64,000 bases of DNA from Thermophagus xiamenensis (GTDB lineage: Bacteria; Bacteroidota; Bacteroidia; Bacteroidales; Marinilabiliaceae). The stretch spans positions 62,001 through 126,000 of the forward strand of contig NZ_FONA01000011.1 of NCBI RefSeq assembly GCF_900112795.1, written 5' to 3'. The translations under genes and the position numbers were made by a program. The notes below the pieces were generated by a model. That model ran no database searches and was not told the DNA's origin. It saw only the letters and a list, made by a program, of their open reading frames with translations. Within the stretch, counting starts at the first letter, position 1; the number at the start of each line of letters is the position of its first letter. Of this stretch, positions 62,622 through 64,000 are shown in pieces.

Positions 62622-63987
62622 ATTTTTCCATTCTTCGGTAAAGTGATGTACGTGTCAGTCCCAGCTCGGAGGCTGCCTTTGAAATATTGCCGTTGTGCAA
62701 TCGGAGTACTTTTTTTATAACTTTCTGTTCAATTTCTTCCAGGTTGTAGGTGTCAAATTCAAAAGAATCGGTTACTGTTCCATGCGAAGAGAGAGGAAAA
62801 TCGTGTACATCCAGATTAGAAGAGTCACTCATAATCACGGCTCGCTCCAACACGTGTTGAAATTCACGGACATTGCCGGGCCAGGGATAGGCTCTGAATT
62901 TTTTGATAACCTGATTGCTCAGCTTGTTGATTTTTTTCTTGTATTTTTTAGAGAATATTTTCAAGAAATGTTCGGCCAATAGTGGGATATCTTCCGGCCG
63001 TTCCCTTAGCGGCGGTATCTCTATTTCGACGGTATTGATTCGATAGATAAGGTCTTGTCGAAATCTGTTTTCAATAGCCATTTGTTTCAATGGCATGTTG
63101 GTAGCACTGATAAGTCGGATATCGATAGGTTTGGCTTTATTGGCGCCCACTCTGGTAACTTCGCGACGTTCCAGTACGGTAAGTAGTTTGGCTTGCATGG
63201 GCAGAGAAAGATTGCCGATTTCATCTAAGAAAATGGTACCTCCCGAAGCGAGCTCAAATCTACCCGGCCGATCGGTTTTGGCATCCGTGAACGCCCCTTT
63301 TACATGTCCAAACAGTTCGCTTTCAAAAAGGGTTTCGCTTAAAGCCCCCAAATCTACGCTAATAAAAGGTTCTTCTTTTCTCAGGGAGTTGCGGTGAAGG
63401 GCCCTGGCTACCAGTTCTTTCCCGGTTCCGTTTTCCCCCAGAATCAAAACATTGGCATCGGTAGCTGCCACCTTTTTTATGGTGTTAAACACCTGTTGCA
63501 TTCCCGGTGACACACCTATAAAATCGGCAAAGGGTTGATCCATAATTGTATTGATTTCCCTTTGCTTTTCCCGGAGGTCGGATGCTTCACGTCGAGACCT
63601 GTTGAGTTTGATAGCCGAAGAGATCGTTGCCACTAACTTTTCGTTTTGCCATGGCTTGATGATAAAATCGGTTGCGCCCGCTTTTATGGCTTGTACCGAT
63701 TTTTCCACATCGCCATAGGCAGTAATGAATAGGACAACTGCCAGCGGATCGATTTCCAATATTTTCTGTAGCCAGTAAAAACCTTCTCTGCCGCTAATGG
63801 CATCCTGCGTAAAGTTCATATCCAATAGGATAACATCGTAGTCGGTTTTTTTTATCAACCCAGGGATGTTTTCAGGATTTGTTTCGGTTGTGATAAGTTC
63901 GACCTGAGGACGTAAAAGTAGCTTTAACGCAAATAATATGTCGGTATTATCATCAACTGCTAGAATTTTCCCTATTTTGGTGGACAT
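62611..63987 (-). CDS. Sigma-54-dependent response regulator (NtrC family)
   Basis: 458 residues: receiver (1-125) with phospho-Asp56 in DVILLDMNF; AAA+ sigma-54 activator (about 155-385) with Walker A GENGTGKELVARAL, the GAFTDAK contact loop and FLDEIGNLSL; Fis-type helix-turn-helix at the C-terminus (SKAASELGLTRTSLYRRM). It activates RpoN promoters after phosphorylation by the kinase encoded next. Its start is just inside the window's right edge (MSTKIGKILAVDDN). Target genes are unknown. Confidence 0.95.
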   Translation of the reverse strand: MSTKIGKILAVDDNTDILFALKLLLRPQVELITTETNPENIPGLIKKTDYDVILLDMNFTQDAISGREGFYWLQKILEIDPLAVVLFITAYGDVEKSVQAIKAGATDFIIKPWQNEKLVATISSAIKLNRSRREASDLREKQREINTIMDQPFADFIGVSPGMQQVFNTIKKVAATDANVLILGENGTGKELVARALHRNSLRKEEPFISVDLGALSETLFESELFGHVKGAFTDAKTDRPGRFELASGGTIFLDEIGNLSLPMQAKLLTVLERREVTRVGANKAKPIDIRLISATNMPLKQMAIENRFRQDLIYRINTVEIEIPPLRERPEDIPLLAEHFLKIFSKKYKKKINKLSNQVIKKFRAYPWPGNVREFQHVLERAVIMSDSSNLDVHDFPLSSHGTVTDSFEFDTYNLEEIEQKVIKKVLRLHNGNISKAASELGLTRTSLYRRMEKYGL

Positions 63988-64000
63988 GACTAAATAATAT

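Overview
This 64 kb window looks like chromosomal DNA of an anaerobic or facultatively anaerobic Bacteroidota, most likely near the Bacteroidales/Marinilabiliales. The signs are lipoproteins with (A/S)SC lipoboxes, promoters of the Bacteroidota form TTTG-N19/20-TAnnTTTG (the clearest precedes the tRNA genes), mostly absent Shine-Dalgarno sequences, a MurF-alanine racemase fusion, DUF1573 and TlpA/DUF4369 proteins, a complete Rnf complex and Rex. The genus cannot be fixed from the sequence alone.

Layout. 1-13.4 kb: the 3' end of a carbohydrate-use cluster on the + strand, with a truncated LamG-repeat protein, two tandem GH144-type (beta-1,2-glucanase family) lipoproteins, a GH3 beta-glucosidase, a GH43-type enzyme, an S1 sulfatase coupled to an esterase, and a GH5 enzyme. 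No SusC/SusD pair is inside the window. 13.5-32.4 kb: housekeeping genes (dnaB, a YjjG-type nucleotidase, rsmI, tdk, murF-alr, a Crp/Fnr regulator, an M20 amidohydrolase, meaB, a TlpA-like lipoprotein, lpdA, TM2 and DUF2752 membrane proteins). 32.7-42.3 kb: an accessory, rearranged region with truncated genes, tandem repeats, a group of unrecognised small genes, and an ECF sigma/anti-sigma pair whose expression signals look like those of Firmicutes. 42.4-64 kb: core genes again (a Udk-like nucleoside kinase, uvrA, a lytic transglycosylase, rseC-rnfBCDGEA, dinB-dnaE, folC, two tRNA-Val genes, rex, and a sigma-54 two-component system).

How the genes work together. The glycan cluster would cut beta-1,2-glucan (GH144) and finish the oligosaccharides (GH3); the GH43, sulfatase and esterase imply a second or decorated substrate. 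Fermentation-type redox balance is served by Rnf (ferredoxin:NAD+ with ion pumping), Rex (NADH sensing) and lpdA. DinB and a short DnaE with a degenerate PHP domain form a probable translesion pair.

A striking layer on top of the genes is a family of dispersed palindromic intergenic repeats (about 15.2, 16.1-16.5, 18.9, 25.6, 29.3-29.8, 39.3 and 51.5 kb). The outer end of the repeat overlaps the start codons of yjjG and rnfD, and one copy sits inside the rnf operon. The other main items are a regulator gene apparently split by an inverted fibronectin-III fragment (33.8-34.6 kb), a pair of direct repeats around that segment, the Firmicutes-like sigma cassette (39.6-41.1 kb), and a roughly 16-unit AT-rich degenerate repeat (41.3-41.7 kb).
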